From UBA9676 sp963837105 (GTDB taxonomy: Bacteria > Actinomycetota > Actinomycetes > Streptosporangiales > Streptosporangiaceae), in contig CAWIMG010000019.1 in NCBI GenBank assembly GCA_963837105.1, forward strand, positions 1 through 64,000: a stretch of DNA of 64,000 nt, given 5' to 3'. The notes under the pieces are model-generated. The model made no database searches, was not told where the DNA came from, and worked only from the letters and a program-made list of their open reading frames with translations. The position numbers and the translations under genes are program-made. Of the stretch, positions 52,944-62,190 are shown piece by piece; the first letter of the stretch is position 1, and each line of letters opens with the position of its first letter.

Positions 52944-53602
52944 ACAGCTCCTGCTGGCCAGCGGCCAGGCGCGAGGTCGCCTCTTGTGTCTGCCCCGCCG
53001 CCCTCACCCGGCGGCGCGGGCGCCCTCTTGATTGACCCCGCCTGACCGCCCCTCCTGACGCGGACCCGCCCCATGCGGCCCCGGCACCTCCGCCGGGACA
53101 CGCGAAGGGATGACTGCAGCCAGTGGCACTGCCCGCACCGCGAGACCCCACCATGGGACGGACCTGAACAACCGAATACACCCCGCACGGTCCCGGCTCC
53201 CCGTTTCCCGCCGCCCGATCATCGGGCTCCCGCCCGGCCACCTCAAGGACGCCTCCGGCGCCGCCCCTGGCGGCCGGGCTCCGCCCGGTCCTTGACCCGC
53301 CCGGCCGCCCGCCACGGACACGGCAGCTATCAGGGAAAGCAGGAGACGCCAGTCACGCACGCCCGCAAGCAGCCAGAACCCCCGCAAAACCCCCGTTGAC
53401 ACGGCCCCGCTCCTTCAGGGATGACACAGAGGGGAGCCAGAACCGGACATTGTCGGCTGAGCCAGGCCAGACGCAGGTCACCGAGATCCGGGTGCCGTGA
53501 CACGGTCCACACCGAACAGGCACGGGTGTTACATAGGCACAGGGATCACCCCGTAGCCGCATTCGCCTTGCAGGAGCCCGGCAAGCGCCAGTGGTCGCGG
53601 TC
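52944..53602. other. Region without a gene at the right edge of the accessory block
   Basis: About 660 bp. All frames are low-complexity Arg/Pro/Gly and mutually antisense; nothing recognised. Confidence 0.5.
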
Positions 53603-54560
53603 CTAGTCAGCTGGCTGGGCTGGGCCAGCCCGGCGCCGGGCCAGCCAGCGGCGGCCACGGACGGCCAGGACGATCGCGGCGATCACGAACACCGTGAACG
53701 GCAGGACCGCGCCGATGCCGGTGAGCAGCCAGGAAGCCAGCTGCCGCAGCGCGCGCCAGCCAGCCGCGAGCCCACTGCTGAACCCCCCGGTGATCTTCAC
53801 CGGGTGCCCGGCCGCTGGTGGCCGCCTGCTCAGCAGCAGCACCGAGATTGTCCCGTAGCTGGTTTCGTGCGCAAGCGCCCGCTGCTGCGACTGCAGCGCC
53901 TCCAAACTGGCTTCCTCGGCGTTGATCTGCTCCTGCACCGCCAGCAGGCTGGCCACCGACCCGGCCCGGGCCAGCAGCCCGCGCAGGGCGGCGATGGCCG
54001 CCTGCGCGGATGCCACCCGGCTGGACACGTCGGCGACTGTCAGGGTCACGTCCAGGGCCCGCTGCGACAGCGAGAGCCGGGTACCCAGGGTGCTGGCGAG
54101 CGTGGCCAGCGCAGCCTGGTAGCTGGCGACCGGGATCTTGAGCTGCAGGAAGACAGTGGTGCCAGCGCGGCTGGCTGTGCCCGGCCCGGGCGTACTCGCT
54201 GGACACATAGCCGCCCGCTGCGGTGGCCAGGCTGGCGGCCCGGCTGGCCGCCGCCCGGACGTCGGCGGCCCGTACGGTCAGGCTCGCGGTGTAAATGATC
54301 GACTGGCTAGCCGCCAGCGCGGCGAGCCGCGGCTGGCCGGGGGCGGGCGCAGCGCTCGGCGCTGCCACCGGGGCACCGCTGACTCCCGGCGCGGAGATGC
54401 CCGCATGCACCACGCCGGACGGGGCGGACGCAACCGGGGAGGCGGCGGACGAGCAGGCGGCCAGCAGGAGGCAGCCGCTGCCGAGCACGGCGGCGACCGC
54501 GGCAGCGGCCCGCAGGCGGGCCGCCCGGAGTGCGATGGAGCTGGGCAGGAGCGCTGTCAT
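53603..54560 (-). pseudogene. DUF4349 lipoprotein, +1 frameshift
   Basis: ATG 54560 starts a lipoprotein signal peptide with lipobox LLLAAC. A Pro/Ala/Ser linker leads to the DUF4349 domain: SIIYTASLTVRAADVRAAAS, then TAAGGYVSSEYARAG. There the frame must change near 54180 (extra G in CCGGGCACA) to TASRAGTTVFLQLKIPVASY, then a coiled coil (LLAVQEQINAEEASLEALQS) and a C-terminal transmembrane helix. Corrected length ~318 residues. DUF4349 proteins are outer-face membrane proteins of unknown role, common beside heme genes in some actinomycetes. Confidence 0.78.
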
Positions 54561-54767
54561 GCCGATCGGACGCCGCCCGGACGGCACCAGTTCCCCGCAG
54601 CCAGGTCACGAGTTGGCATCGGGCGCTGGCCATCGCTGACGTCTTCGCCGCCCCTGGGCTCCGCACCCTGGGTTCGCCGTAACTGGGTTCCGCGCAACGC
54701 GCTCCCAGCCACCGGGTTGGCCACCACCGGTTTCGCTGCGACAGGCGCGGTCTGCCATGGTGGACAG

Positions 54768-56360
54768 GTGACCACCGCCCGCCAGCCCCAGGTCGTGGTC
54801 GTCGGTGGCGGCATCGCCGGCCTGGCGGCCGCCTTCTTCCTCGCCGATGCCCCGGTGACGGTCACCGTACTGGAAGGCTCACCCCGACTGGGGGGCAAGC
54901 TGTCGGTGTCGGAGCTAGCAGGTGTCCCGGTGGACGAGGGCGCGGAAGCGCTGCTGGCCCGGCGCTCGGAGGGGACCGGACTGATCCAGGCGGCCGGCCT
55001 GGGCGGCCAGCTGACCACCCCGGGCACCACTGCGGCCCGAATCTGGAGCCGCGGGCAGATGCGCCCGCTGCCGCGCCGCCAGTTCATGGGGGTGCCCGCC
55101 GACCTGGACGATCTGGCCGGCTGCCAGCTGCTGTCCGCGCCGGGGCTGGCCCGGGCCCGTGAAGATCTGCTGCTGCCCGCCACCGCCCGGTCCGGTGACG
55201 TGGCCGTGGCCAGCTACGTGGCCGCCCGGTTCGGACAGGAGGTGGTGGACCGGCTCGTCGACCCGCTGCTGGGCGGGGTTTATGCCGGCCGGGCGGACGA
55301 GCTGTCGTTCGAGGCCACCCTGCCCGCGCTGGCGGTGGAGTCCGGCCGGCACGCGGCGCTCAGCGAGGCGGCAGCCACGCTGATGCCGCCCTCAACCCAG
55401 GCTCCGGCTGGCCCAGCCCCAGCGTCCGCCATGTTCACCACGCTCACCGGCGGCCTGGGCAGCTTGCCCGCCGCCGTCGCCGCGACATCCGGGGCACAGG
55501 TGCGGACCGGCGCGATGGTGCGTGAATTGGCGCGCACCCCGGCTGGCTGGCGGCTGACCGTCGGCTCCGCCCACGATCCCGGCTACGTCGACGCGGACGC
55601 GGTGGTGCTGGCGGTGCCCGGCGCGCCCGCTGGCCGGCTGCTGGCCGATGTGGAAGGCGCCGGCGGCGCCGCGGCCGAACTGGCTGGCATCGGCTACGCC
55701 AGCATGGCGATTGTCACCCTGGCCTACCCGACCGACCGCTTCCCGCGGCCACCAGACGGCAGCGGCTACCTGGTCCCGGCCGTGGACGGCTATCCGGTCA
55801 AGGCGGTGACCTTCTCCTCGGCCAAGTGGCCACACCTGCAGGCCGCCGCCCCCGGGCTGGTGTTCGTGCGCTGCTCGCTGGGCCGGGTGGGGGAGGAGGC
55901 CCTGCTCCAGCGCGACGACGCCGACCTAGGCGGCCTGGCCGCGGCCGATCTGGCCGCCGCCACCGGGGTGCGGGGCCAGCCGGTCGCGGCCCGGGTCACC
56001 CGGTGGGGCGGCGCCCTGCCGCAGTACGCGGTCGGGCACCTGGACCGGGTAGCCCGGGTCCGGGCGGCGGCGGCCCGCCAGCCCGGCCTGGCCGTGTGCG
56101 GTGCCGCCTACGACGGCCTGGGCATTCCCGCCTGCATCGGCACCGCCCGTGACGCCGCCGATCAGGTGCTGGCCTACCTGCGCGACCGGGACCAGCACCG
56201 CGACCAGCACCGGGACCAGCACCGGGACCAGGGCCGCAACCAGGGCCGCAACCAGGACCAGCACCGCGACCAGGGCCGCGAACGGCACCAGGACGGGGAC
56301 CGGGCGCCGGTGGCTGGGCAGGTGGCCGATGCCGGACAATGGGGTCATGGCAGCGACTGA
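54768..56360 (+). CDS. hemY: Coproporphyrinogen/protoporphyrinogen III oxidase with repeat tail
   Basis: 530 residues from GTG 54768. FAD dinucleotide motif VVVVGGGIAGLAAAF (residues ~10-24) and VTVLEGSPRLGGKLS; the C-terminal FAD signature is VCGAAYDGLGIPACIGTARD. In the coproporphyrin branch it oxidises coproporphyrinogen III (CgoX). Unusual: after the family end (~residue 475) a tail of RDQHRDQHRDQ-type repeats, ~55 residues, follows, coded by 12-bp repeats. The gene runs 14 nt past the hemQ start. Start choice: GTG with VTTARQPQVVV; the frame upstream to 54138 is antisense to the lipoprotein. Confidence 0.92.
   Translation: MTTARQPQVVVVGGGIAGLAAAFFLADAPVTVTVLEGSPRLGGKLSVSELAGVPVDEGAEALLARRSEGTGLIQAAGLGGQLTTPGTTAARIWSRGQMRPLPRRQFMGVPADLDDLAGCQLLSAPGLARAREDLLLPATARSGDVAVASYVAARFGQEVVDRLVDPLLGGVYAGRADELSFEATLPALAVESGRHAALSEAAATLMPPSTQAPAGPAPASAMFTTLTGGLGSLPAAVAATSGAQVRTGAMVRELARTPAGWRLTVGSAHDPGYVDADAVVLAVPGAPAGRLLADVEGAGGAAAELAGIGYASMAIVTLAYPTDRFPRPPDGSGYLVPAVDGYPVKAVTFSSAKWPHLQAAAPGLVFVRCSLGRVGEEALLQRDDADLGGLAAADLAAATGVRGQPVAARVTRWGGALPQYAVGHLDRVARVRAAAARQPGLAVCGAAYDGLGIPACIGTARDAADQVLAYLRDRDQHRDQHRDQHRDQGRNQGRNQDQHRDQGRERHQDGDRAPVAGQVADAGQWGHGSD
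56181..56304. repeat. 12-bp tandem repeats at the hemY 3' end
   Basis: About nine imperfect units of CGGGACCAGCAC / CGCAACCAGGGC, in frame, coding (R/N)DQ(H/G) repeats. A multiple of three, so copy-number change would keep hemY in frame. Confidence 0.85.
56335..56340 (+). promoter_or_regulatory. -10 box for hemQ inside the hemY 3' end
   Basis: GACAAT, GGGGTC, then ATG 56347; the same 16-base string as at the ppk start. Suggests hemQ can be transcribed as a leaderless mRNA independently of hemY. Confidence 0.5.
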
Positions 56361-57108
56361 TCCCGCGCCCGGCCGGCGCACCGCCCGGGAGCTGAACGAG
56401 CTGATCCGCTACACCATGTGGTCCGTCTTCCGGGTCCGCGACGGCGCGGCACCTGCCGCCGCGGCACCGGCCACCGGCCCGGGACTGGCGGCCGGCCCGG
56501 CCGGGGAGATGACCGCCGAACTGGTGGCCCTGCTGGAGCAGGCGGCCGGGAAGGGAACCATCACCCGCGGCTGCTACGACGTGCAGGGCCTGCGTGCGGA
56601 CGCCGACTTCATGTTCTGGTGGATCGCGCCGTCCGTCGATGACCTGCAGGAACTGTACGCGCGCTTCCGCCGGACCCAGCTCGGCCGGGCCAGCGAGCCG
56701 GTCTGGTCGGTGGTGGCCCTGCACCGGCCGGCCGAGTTCAACAAGGGCCACATCCCGGCCTTCCTGGCCGAAGAGGCGCCACGGGACTACGTGAGCGTGT
56801 ACCCCTTCGTCCGTTCCTACGAGTGGTACCTGCTGGATCCGGCCGAGCGGCGTGCCATGCTCGCCGAGCACGGCATGATGGCGCGGGAGTATCCCGATGT
56901 CCGCGCGAACACCGTCGCCTGTTTCGCGCTCAACGACTACGAATGGATCCTCGCCTTCGAGGCGGACGAACTGCACCGGATCGTGGACCTCATGCGGCAC
57001 CTGCGGGGTGCCCGGGCGCGGCTGCACACCCGGGCCGAAATCCCCTTCTACACTGGCCGCCGCAAGCCGCCGGGCGAGCTGATCGCCTCGCTGCCGGTTA
57101 CTCCCTGA
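56347..57108 (+). CDS. hemQ: Coproheme decarboxylase HemQ (ChdC)
   Basis: 253 residues. It converts coproheme to heme b in the Gram-positive pathway with H2O2. Chlorite-dismutase-like fold: RYTMWSVFRV, a FMFWWIAPSVDDLQELY core, the catalytic tyrosine Y152 in VSVYPFVRSYEWY and proximal histidine H175 in AEHGMMAREYPDV. A short Pro/Ala insert sits at ~33-52. Coupled to hemY; the 3' end overlaps the convergent PRC-barrel-like gene by 11 bp. Confidence 0.96.
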   Translation: MAATDPAPGRRTARELNELIRYTMWSVFRVRDGAAPAAAAPATGPGLAAGPAGEMTAELVALLEQAAGKGTITRGCYDVQGLRADADFMFWWIAPSVDDLQELYARFRRTQLGRASEPVWSVVALHRPAEFNKGHIPAFLAEEAPRDYVSVYPFVRSYEWYLLDPAERRAMLAEHGMMAREYPDVRANTVACFALNDYEWILAFEADELHRIVDLMRHLRGARARLHTRAEIPFYTGRRKPPGELIASLPVTP

Positions 57109-57466
57109 CCCAGTGCGGCCGGCGGAACAGTCGGCCCAGCCGGTCGTGCATGGAGTCCCCGACGTCCTCCAGCGCGTTCACCCGGTACACCGGCGGCCCG
57201 TCCGGGGGCGGCAGCAGCTTCGCCTGGGACTGGTCCAGGCTGGTCCGGATGTAGGCGGCGGTGATCTCCTCGATCTGGTCGGCGTCGATGAAACGGAGCC
57301 CGTCGCTGGTGGCGACCACGATGCCGTCGAACAAGTCGAGGTCGGGCACCTCCAGCACGTGTTCCAGGGTGCCGATCTCGGCGCCGTCACTGGTGAGCAC
57401 GGGTATGCCCGGGGTGACGGCCGCGTAGGAGATCACTGGTTCGTCGTTGTCTGGCACCCGGGTCAT
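57098..57466 (-). CDS. PRC-barrel-like protein, paralogue 1
   Basis: 122 residues: VISYAAVTPGIPVLTSDGAE, IGTLEHVLEVPDLDLFDGIV and GLRFIDADQIEEITAAYI form a PRC-barrel-like beta domain. The end (VYRVNALEDVGDSMHDRLGR then LFRRPHW) is shared with the paralogue at 61696-62049. No membrane segment. The ATG overlaps the msrB stop (ATGA), so it is translated with MsrB. Function unknown. Confidence 0.72.
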   Translation of the reverse strand: MTRVPDNDEPVISYAAVTPGIPVLTSDGAEIGTLEHVLEVPDLDLFDGIVVATSDGLRFIDADQIEEITAAYIRTSLDQSQAKLLPPPDGPPVYRVNALEDVGDSMHDRLGRLFRRPHWVRE

Positions 57467-57867
57467 CCTTCCGTGGGCTCAAGCGTGAGTGAGACCGAAT
57501 TGATGCACCAGCGCTGGTCGGTGGGCACGTCGTAACCCTCGCCCTCGAACACGTGCCCGAGATGGGAGTCGCACCGGGCGCAACGCACCTCGGTCCGGGT
57601 CATCCCGAGCGAACGGTCCTCGACCAGCACCACCGCGTCGCCATCGGTGGGCTGGTAGAAGCTGGGCCAGCCGCAGTGGGACTCGAACTTCGCCTGCGAC
57701 CGGAACAGTTCCGCCCCGCATGCCCGGCAATGGTAGACGCCGGTGGCTGTCGTGTCCGTGTACTCGCCGGTCCACGGGGCTTCTGTGGCCGCCTGCCGCA
57801 GCACCCGGTACTCGGCCGGAGTGAGCCGCTGGCGCCACTCCTCTTCCGTTCGCTGGACCTTGTCCAT
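57463..57867 (-). CDS. msrB: Peptide-methionine (R)-S-oxide reductase
   Basis: 134 residues. Zinc Cys pairs C47/C50 (HCRACG) and C96/C99 (CARCDSHLGHVF); catalytic C121 in QRWCINSVSL. KFESHCGWPSFYQP is the substrate region. It repairs oxidised methionine in proteins. ATG 57867 with TAGTCT 7 nt upstream decides the start over 58026. Beside hemQ, as in several actinomycetes. Confidence 0.96.
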   Translation of the reverse strand: MDKVQRTEEEWRQRLTPAEYRVLRQAATEAPWTGEYTDTTATGVYHCRACGAELFRSQAKFESHCGWPSFYQPTDGDAVVLVEDRSLGMTRTEVRCARCDSHLGHVFEGEGYDVPTDQRWCINSVSLTLEPTEG

Positions 57868-57874
57868 GCAGCCG

Positions 57875-57880
57875 AGACTA
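57875..57880 (-). promoter_or_regulatory. -10 box for msrB
   Basis: Minus strand TAGTCT, CGGCTGC, then ATG 57867. Confidence 0.5.
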
Positions 57881-57934
57881 CCTGCGGCCGGGATACCGAT
57901 AGCGTTGACCTGTTGACCCCCCGCGGAGGACTCC

Positions 57935-58940
57935 ATGCAGTGGCTCAACGAGCCTGCCAGCTGGCAGCGGACAGGCGACGTGCTCAGAGTCAGCGTCGAC
58001 CCGGGCACGGACTTCTGGCGGGCCACCGGTTACGGCTATATCCACGACAACGGCCACGTCTACGGCGAGCTGCTGCCGGGGGATCTCGACGTGTCGGTGC
58101 GGGTCCGCGGCACCTTCGCCAGCCAGTACGACCAGGCCGGCATCATGCTCCGGGCAGACGAGCAGACCTGGCTGAAGACTGGGGTGGAGTTCTTCGAGGG
58201 CCGCCTGCGGCTCAGCACGGTGCTGACGCTGGGCTGGTCCAGCTGGATCGTGGCCGACTTGCCAGCCGGCACCGACGAAGTGAGCCTGCGGGTGTCCCGG
58301 CGCGGCGAGGCGGTCGAGGTCCGTTACAGCACCGGCACCGGCCCGGCCGAACTGGCCGCGCTGGTGTTCCTGCCCCCCGGGTGTGAGCTGCTGGCCGGGA
58401 TCGGCTGCGCCGCCCCGGAGGGCAACGGATTCACGGTGAACTTCGACGACCTGCGGATCGCCGGCCGGGACTGGGCGGGCGCCGGCGGTGATGACTGGGC
58501 GGAGGCGGATGGCGGTGACTGGGCGGAGGAGCCGGCCGGGCCGGCTGCCTGGGCGCCGGCCGAGGCGCCGGGACCGCTGGCCGATGACCTGACCGACCCC
58601 GCCATGCTCACGGCCCACGGCGACAGCGGGCTGAGCGGCGAGGACATGCTGAGCGCCGAGAGCGGGCCGAGCGGCCAGAGCGAGCAGAACGGCGAGAGCG
58701 AGCAGAGACGGCGAGCGCGGGCAGAGCACCGAGAGCGGCCAGGGCGCCGAGAGCGGGCAGAATGGCCAGCAGCCAGCCGGTGGCGGTACCGCAGCCGGGC
58801 CCCCGCCAGGCGGCAAGTCCGGCGGCCGGGGCAAGGGCAGGATCCGGCCGGCCGCCACCGACCCGGCCGATGCGGCCGATGAGTGGATCAGCCTGCTCAC
58901 CGCCGACCCGGCGGACGAGCCGCCGGACGGCGGAGAGTAG
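57935..58940 (+). pseudogene. DUF1349 (concanavalin-like) protein, frameshift in its tail
   Basis: The first ~185 residues are an intact DUF1349 beta-sandwich (DFWRATGYGYIHDNGHVYGE ... DQAGIMLRADEQTWLKTGVE ... VNFDDLRI). A repetitive acidic tail (DDWAEADGGDWAEE, then GQSEQNGESEQ) follows. Near 58709 the coding pattern moves to another frame: GERGQSTESGQGAESGQNGQ ... DEWISLLTADPADEPPDGGE to a stop at 58938. One extra base fits. If left uncorrected the ORF ends at 58882 in Arg-rich nonsense. Function unknown; the fold binds carbohydrate in related proteins. Confidence 0.75.
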
Positions 58941-58951
58941 CGACCATCAGG

Positions 58952-61610
58952 TCACAGCGTGACCTGATAGGCCGGCTCGTCCTGGTCGTGCTCGCGCAGT
59001 TCGGCCTGCTCGACCCGGCCCGCGGCGCGCAGGTCGGGCAGCACCGCCCGGAGCGCGGCCAGGTGCTCCGGCCGCCCTGCCACCACCAGGGTGCGGACCG
59101 GCGCCCGCATGGACACCCTGGCCCCCGACTTGGCGCCCCGGATGGCGGCGATCGCCGCCGACGCCACGGCCAGCGTCCCGGCCCCAGCTGGCCCGGTCTC
59201 ATCCGGCCCGGCCTCACCCAGCCCGGCCCCGGCTTGCCCGGTCCCGGTTCCGGCCACCAGCACCTCGGCCGGGACCGGCCAGGCGGACCGGTGCACCGAC
59301 CCTTCCTGCCACCATGACCAGGCCTCCTCGGTCACGAACGGCAGGAACGGGGCGAACAGCCGCAGCAGCGCCGACAGCGCCAGCCGCAGCGCCACCCGGG
59401 CCGACCGCGCGGGCCCGTCGCCGCGCTCACCGTAGGCCCGGTCCTTGACCAGTTCCAGGTAGTCGTCGCAGAAGAACCAGAAGAACTCTTCCGCTTCCGC
59501 CAGCGCGGCCGCGTGCTCGTACGCCTCGAACGCGTCCGTGCACCGGCCGATCACCGCCGCCAGCCGGGCGAGCATCGCGGCGTCCAGCGGCTCGCTGACG
59601 GCCGGGCCCGCCGCGGGGCCAGCGGGCAGGTCACCGGGCGGGGCGAGGGTGAGCACGAACCGGCAGGCGTTGAGTATCTTGATCGCCAGCCGGCGGCCGA
59701 TCTTGAGCTGAGCCGGGTCGAATGTGACGTCAACGCCGAGCCGGGCGCTGGCCGCCCAGTACCGCACCGCGTCGCTGCCGTGGCGGCGCAGCGAGTCCAT
59801 CGGCGTGGTCACGTTCCCGGCCGACTTGGACATCTTCTTGCGGTCCGGGTCGAGCACCCAGCCGGAGATGGCGACGTGCCGCCAGGGCAGGGCGCCGCTC
59901 TCCAGGTGCGAGCGCAGCAACGTGTAGAACAGCCAGGTGCGGATGATCTCGTGCGCCTGCGGGCGCAGATCCATCGGCAGCACCTTGCCCGGCAGTTCCG
60001 CGTCGGCGCCCCAGCGGGCCGCGATCAGCGGGGTAAGCGACGAGGTCGCCCAGGTGTCCATCACATCCGGGTCGGCCGTGAAGCCGCCCGGCTGGTCACG
60101 CTGGCCGGGCTCGAACCCTGGCGCCGGCTCGGCCACCGGGTCCACCGGCAGGCTGTCCTCGGACGGCCCGATCGGGTGGCCGTAGTCCGGCCGGCCGTCG
60201 GCGCCCAGGGGGTACCACAGCGGGATGGGCACGCCGAAGAACCGCTGCCGGCTCACCAGCCAGTCACCGGCCAGGCCGTTCACCCAGTTCTCGTACCTGA
60301 TCCGCATGTGCGGGGGATGCCAGCTGATCTCGGCACCCCGGGCCAGCAGTTCCTCGCGCAGGCCCGGGTCGCGGCCGCCGTTGCGCAGGTACCACTGCCG
60401 GGAGGTGACGATCTGCAGCGGCTCGCTGCCCTTCTCGTAGAAGTTGACCGCGTGCCGGATCGGATCCGGGCCGGCCAGCAGGTCGCCGCTGGCCCGCAGC
60501 AGGCCGGTGATCCGCCGCCGGGCCTGGCCGGTGGCCAGCCCGGCCAGCAGCCGGTAGCTGGCGCGGCCAGCCCGGCTGATGATCGCCGCGGGCGGGCTGG
60601 GCAGCAGCCGGCCGTCCCTGCCCAGCACCGGCCGGGCCGGCAGGTCCAGCTCCCGCCACCAGGTGACGTCATTGGTGTCACCAAACGTGCACACCATGGC
60701 GATGCCGGTGCCCTTGTCCGGGTCGGCCAGGTGATGGCCGAGCACTGGCACCTCCACCCCGAACAGCGGCGAGTGCACGGTGGTCCCGATCAGGCCCGCG
60801 TACCGGGCGTCGCCCGGCCGGGCGACCAGGGCCACGCAGGCGGGCAGCAGTTCCGGCCGGGTGGTCGCCACCGGCACCACCGTGCCGTCGCCGGCCAGGA
60901 ACGCGATCCGGTAGTACGCGCCGTCGATCTCCCGGTCCTCAAGTTCGGCCTGCGCAACGGCGGTGCGGAAGGTCACGTCCCACAGGGTGGGCGCCTCCGA
61001 CGGGTAGGCCTCACCGCGCGCCAGGTTGCGCAGGAACGCCCGCTGGGAGATGGCGCGGGAGGTGTCATCGATGGTCCGGTAGCTGGTGGACCAGTCCACC
61101 GACAGCCCGATCCGCCGCCAGACCTCCTCGAACGCCTGCTCGTCCAGGTGGGTGAGCCGCTCGCACAGGGCCACGAAATTGCGCCGGGACACCGGCACCG
61201 GGTCGGGGCCGGGACTGGCCGGCGGCACGAAGGACGGGTCGTAGGGGAGAGACGGGTCACACCGGACGTGAAAGTAGTTCTGCACCCGCCGCTCGGTGGG
61301 CAGCCCGTTGTCGTCCCACCCAATCGGGTAGAACACTTCCTTGCCGCGCATGCGCTGATAGCGCGCGACCGTGTCGGTGTGGGTGAACGAGCAGACGTGC
61401 CCGATGTGCAGCTTGCCGCTGACCGTCAGCGGCGGGGTGTCGATGGCGAAGACGTCGCCACGCGGCCTGGACCGGTCAAACTTGTACTACGCCCGATTCC
61501 TCCCAGCGGCGCGACCACTTCTCCTCCAGGCCCTCAAGCATGGGCTTGGCGGGCACGAGGCTGGCCTGGCGCGCGTCGCGCGCACGGCTGGGACCGGAAT
61601 CGGTGCTCAT
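58952..61610 (-). pseudogene. valS: Valyl-tRNA synthetase, +1 frameshift near the N-terminus
   Basis: ATG 61610 begins MSTDSGPSRARDARQASLVP and reads to WEESGV, then stops. One extra base near 61485 (GTAGTAC for GTGTAC) shifts to the main frame YKFDRSRPRGDVFAIDTPPL, followed by TVSGKLHIGHV (HIGH motif). RKKMSKSAGN (~residue 590) and the tRNA anticodon-binding region follow, ending in a coiled-coil-like arm. Corrected length is 885 residues, normal. Attaches valine to tRNA-Val and is normally essential, so this break is probably a consensus error unless a second valS exists. Antisense 701-codon frame rejected. Confidence 0.92.
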
Positions 61611-61695
61611 GTGCGTAGCGTAGCGCACCGGCTGGGTCAGCCGGGCGTGCCTGTCCAGCGCCCCGGCGCCCCGGCGACCGGAACCGCCGGGGGAG

Positions 61696-62049
61696 TCACT
61701 GGCTGGTCCAGGGCGGGCGGCGGAACATCTGGCCCAGGCGCTGGTGCAGGGAGTCGCCGATCTCGTCCAGCGCGCTCACCCGGTACACGGCGGTGCCGTC
61801 CGGCGGGGGCAGCCGGGCGGCCTGCTCGTCGTCCAGGCGGCAGCGGACGTGCCGGACGGTGATCAGCTCCACCTCGCCCGCGTCGATGAAACGCAGCCCC
61901 CAGTCGGTGGCGACCACCAGGCCGTCGAAACCGCCGTCGCCGGGCATCTCCAGCACGTGCTCCAGGGTGCCGATCTCGGTTCCGCTGCGGGTCAGCACCG
62001 GCGTGCCGGGCACCGCGGCGCGGTAGGGGACGGCAGGCTCGGTGGTCAT
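61696..62049 (-). CDS. PRC-barrel-like protein, paralogue 2
   Basis: 117 residues from ATG 62049. AAVPGTPVLTRSGTEIGTLE, HVLEMPGDGGFDGLVVATDW, GLRFIDAGEVELITVRHV and VYRVSALDEIGDSLHQRLGQ closely parallel paralogue 1 at 57098. A GGAGGGAG ribosome site lies ~9-16 nt upstream. It sits between valS and the divergent regulator. Function unknown. Confidence 0.72.
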   Translation of the reverse strand: MTTEPAVPYRAAVPGTPVLTRSGTEIGTLEHVLEMPGDGGFDGLVVATDWGLRFIDAGEVELITVRHVRCRLDDEQAARLPPPDGTAVYRVSALDEIGDSLHQRLGQMFRRPPWTSQ

Positions 62050-62178
62050 GCGGTCCCATCTCCCTCCGGCACCCCAGCCCCACCCTGCATCTGGCTTCTT
62101 ACCCGACTTCCGGTCACATCCACGCCAGCCGTGGCGAATGGCAGCCCGGGACCAATCACTTTTGTCCGGGCTGGCAGT

Positions 62179-62184
62179 GATAAT
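62179..62184 (+). promoter_or_regulatory. -10 box for the LuxR/LAL-type regulator
   Basis: GATAAT, GGCTAC, then GTG 62191. Confidence 0.5.
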
Positions 62185-62190
62185 GGCTAC

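Noticed and set aside
56181..56304. 12-bp repeats as a CRISPR or plasmid iteron array
   Set aside because: In-frame within hemY, no spacers, and no replication gene nearby.
59513..61618. 701-codon frame antisense to valS
   Set aside because: Shadow of a conserved synthetase with HIGH and KMSKS motifs on the minus strand.
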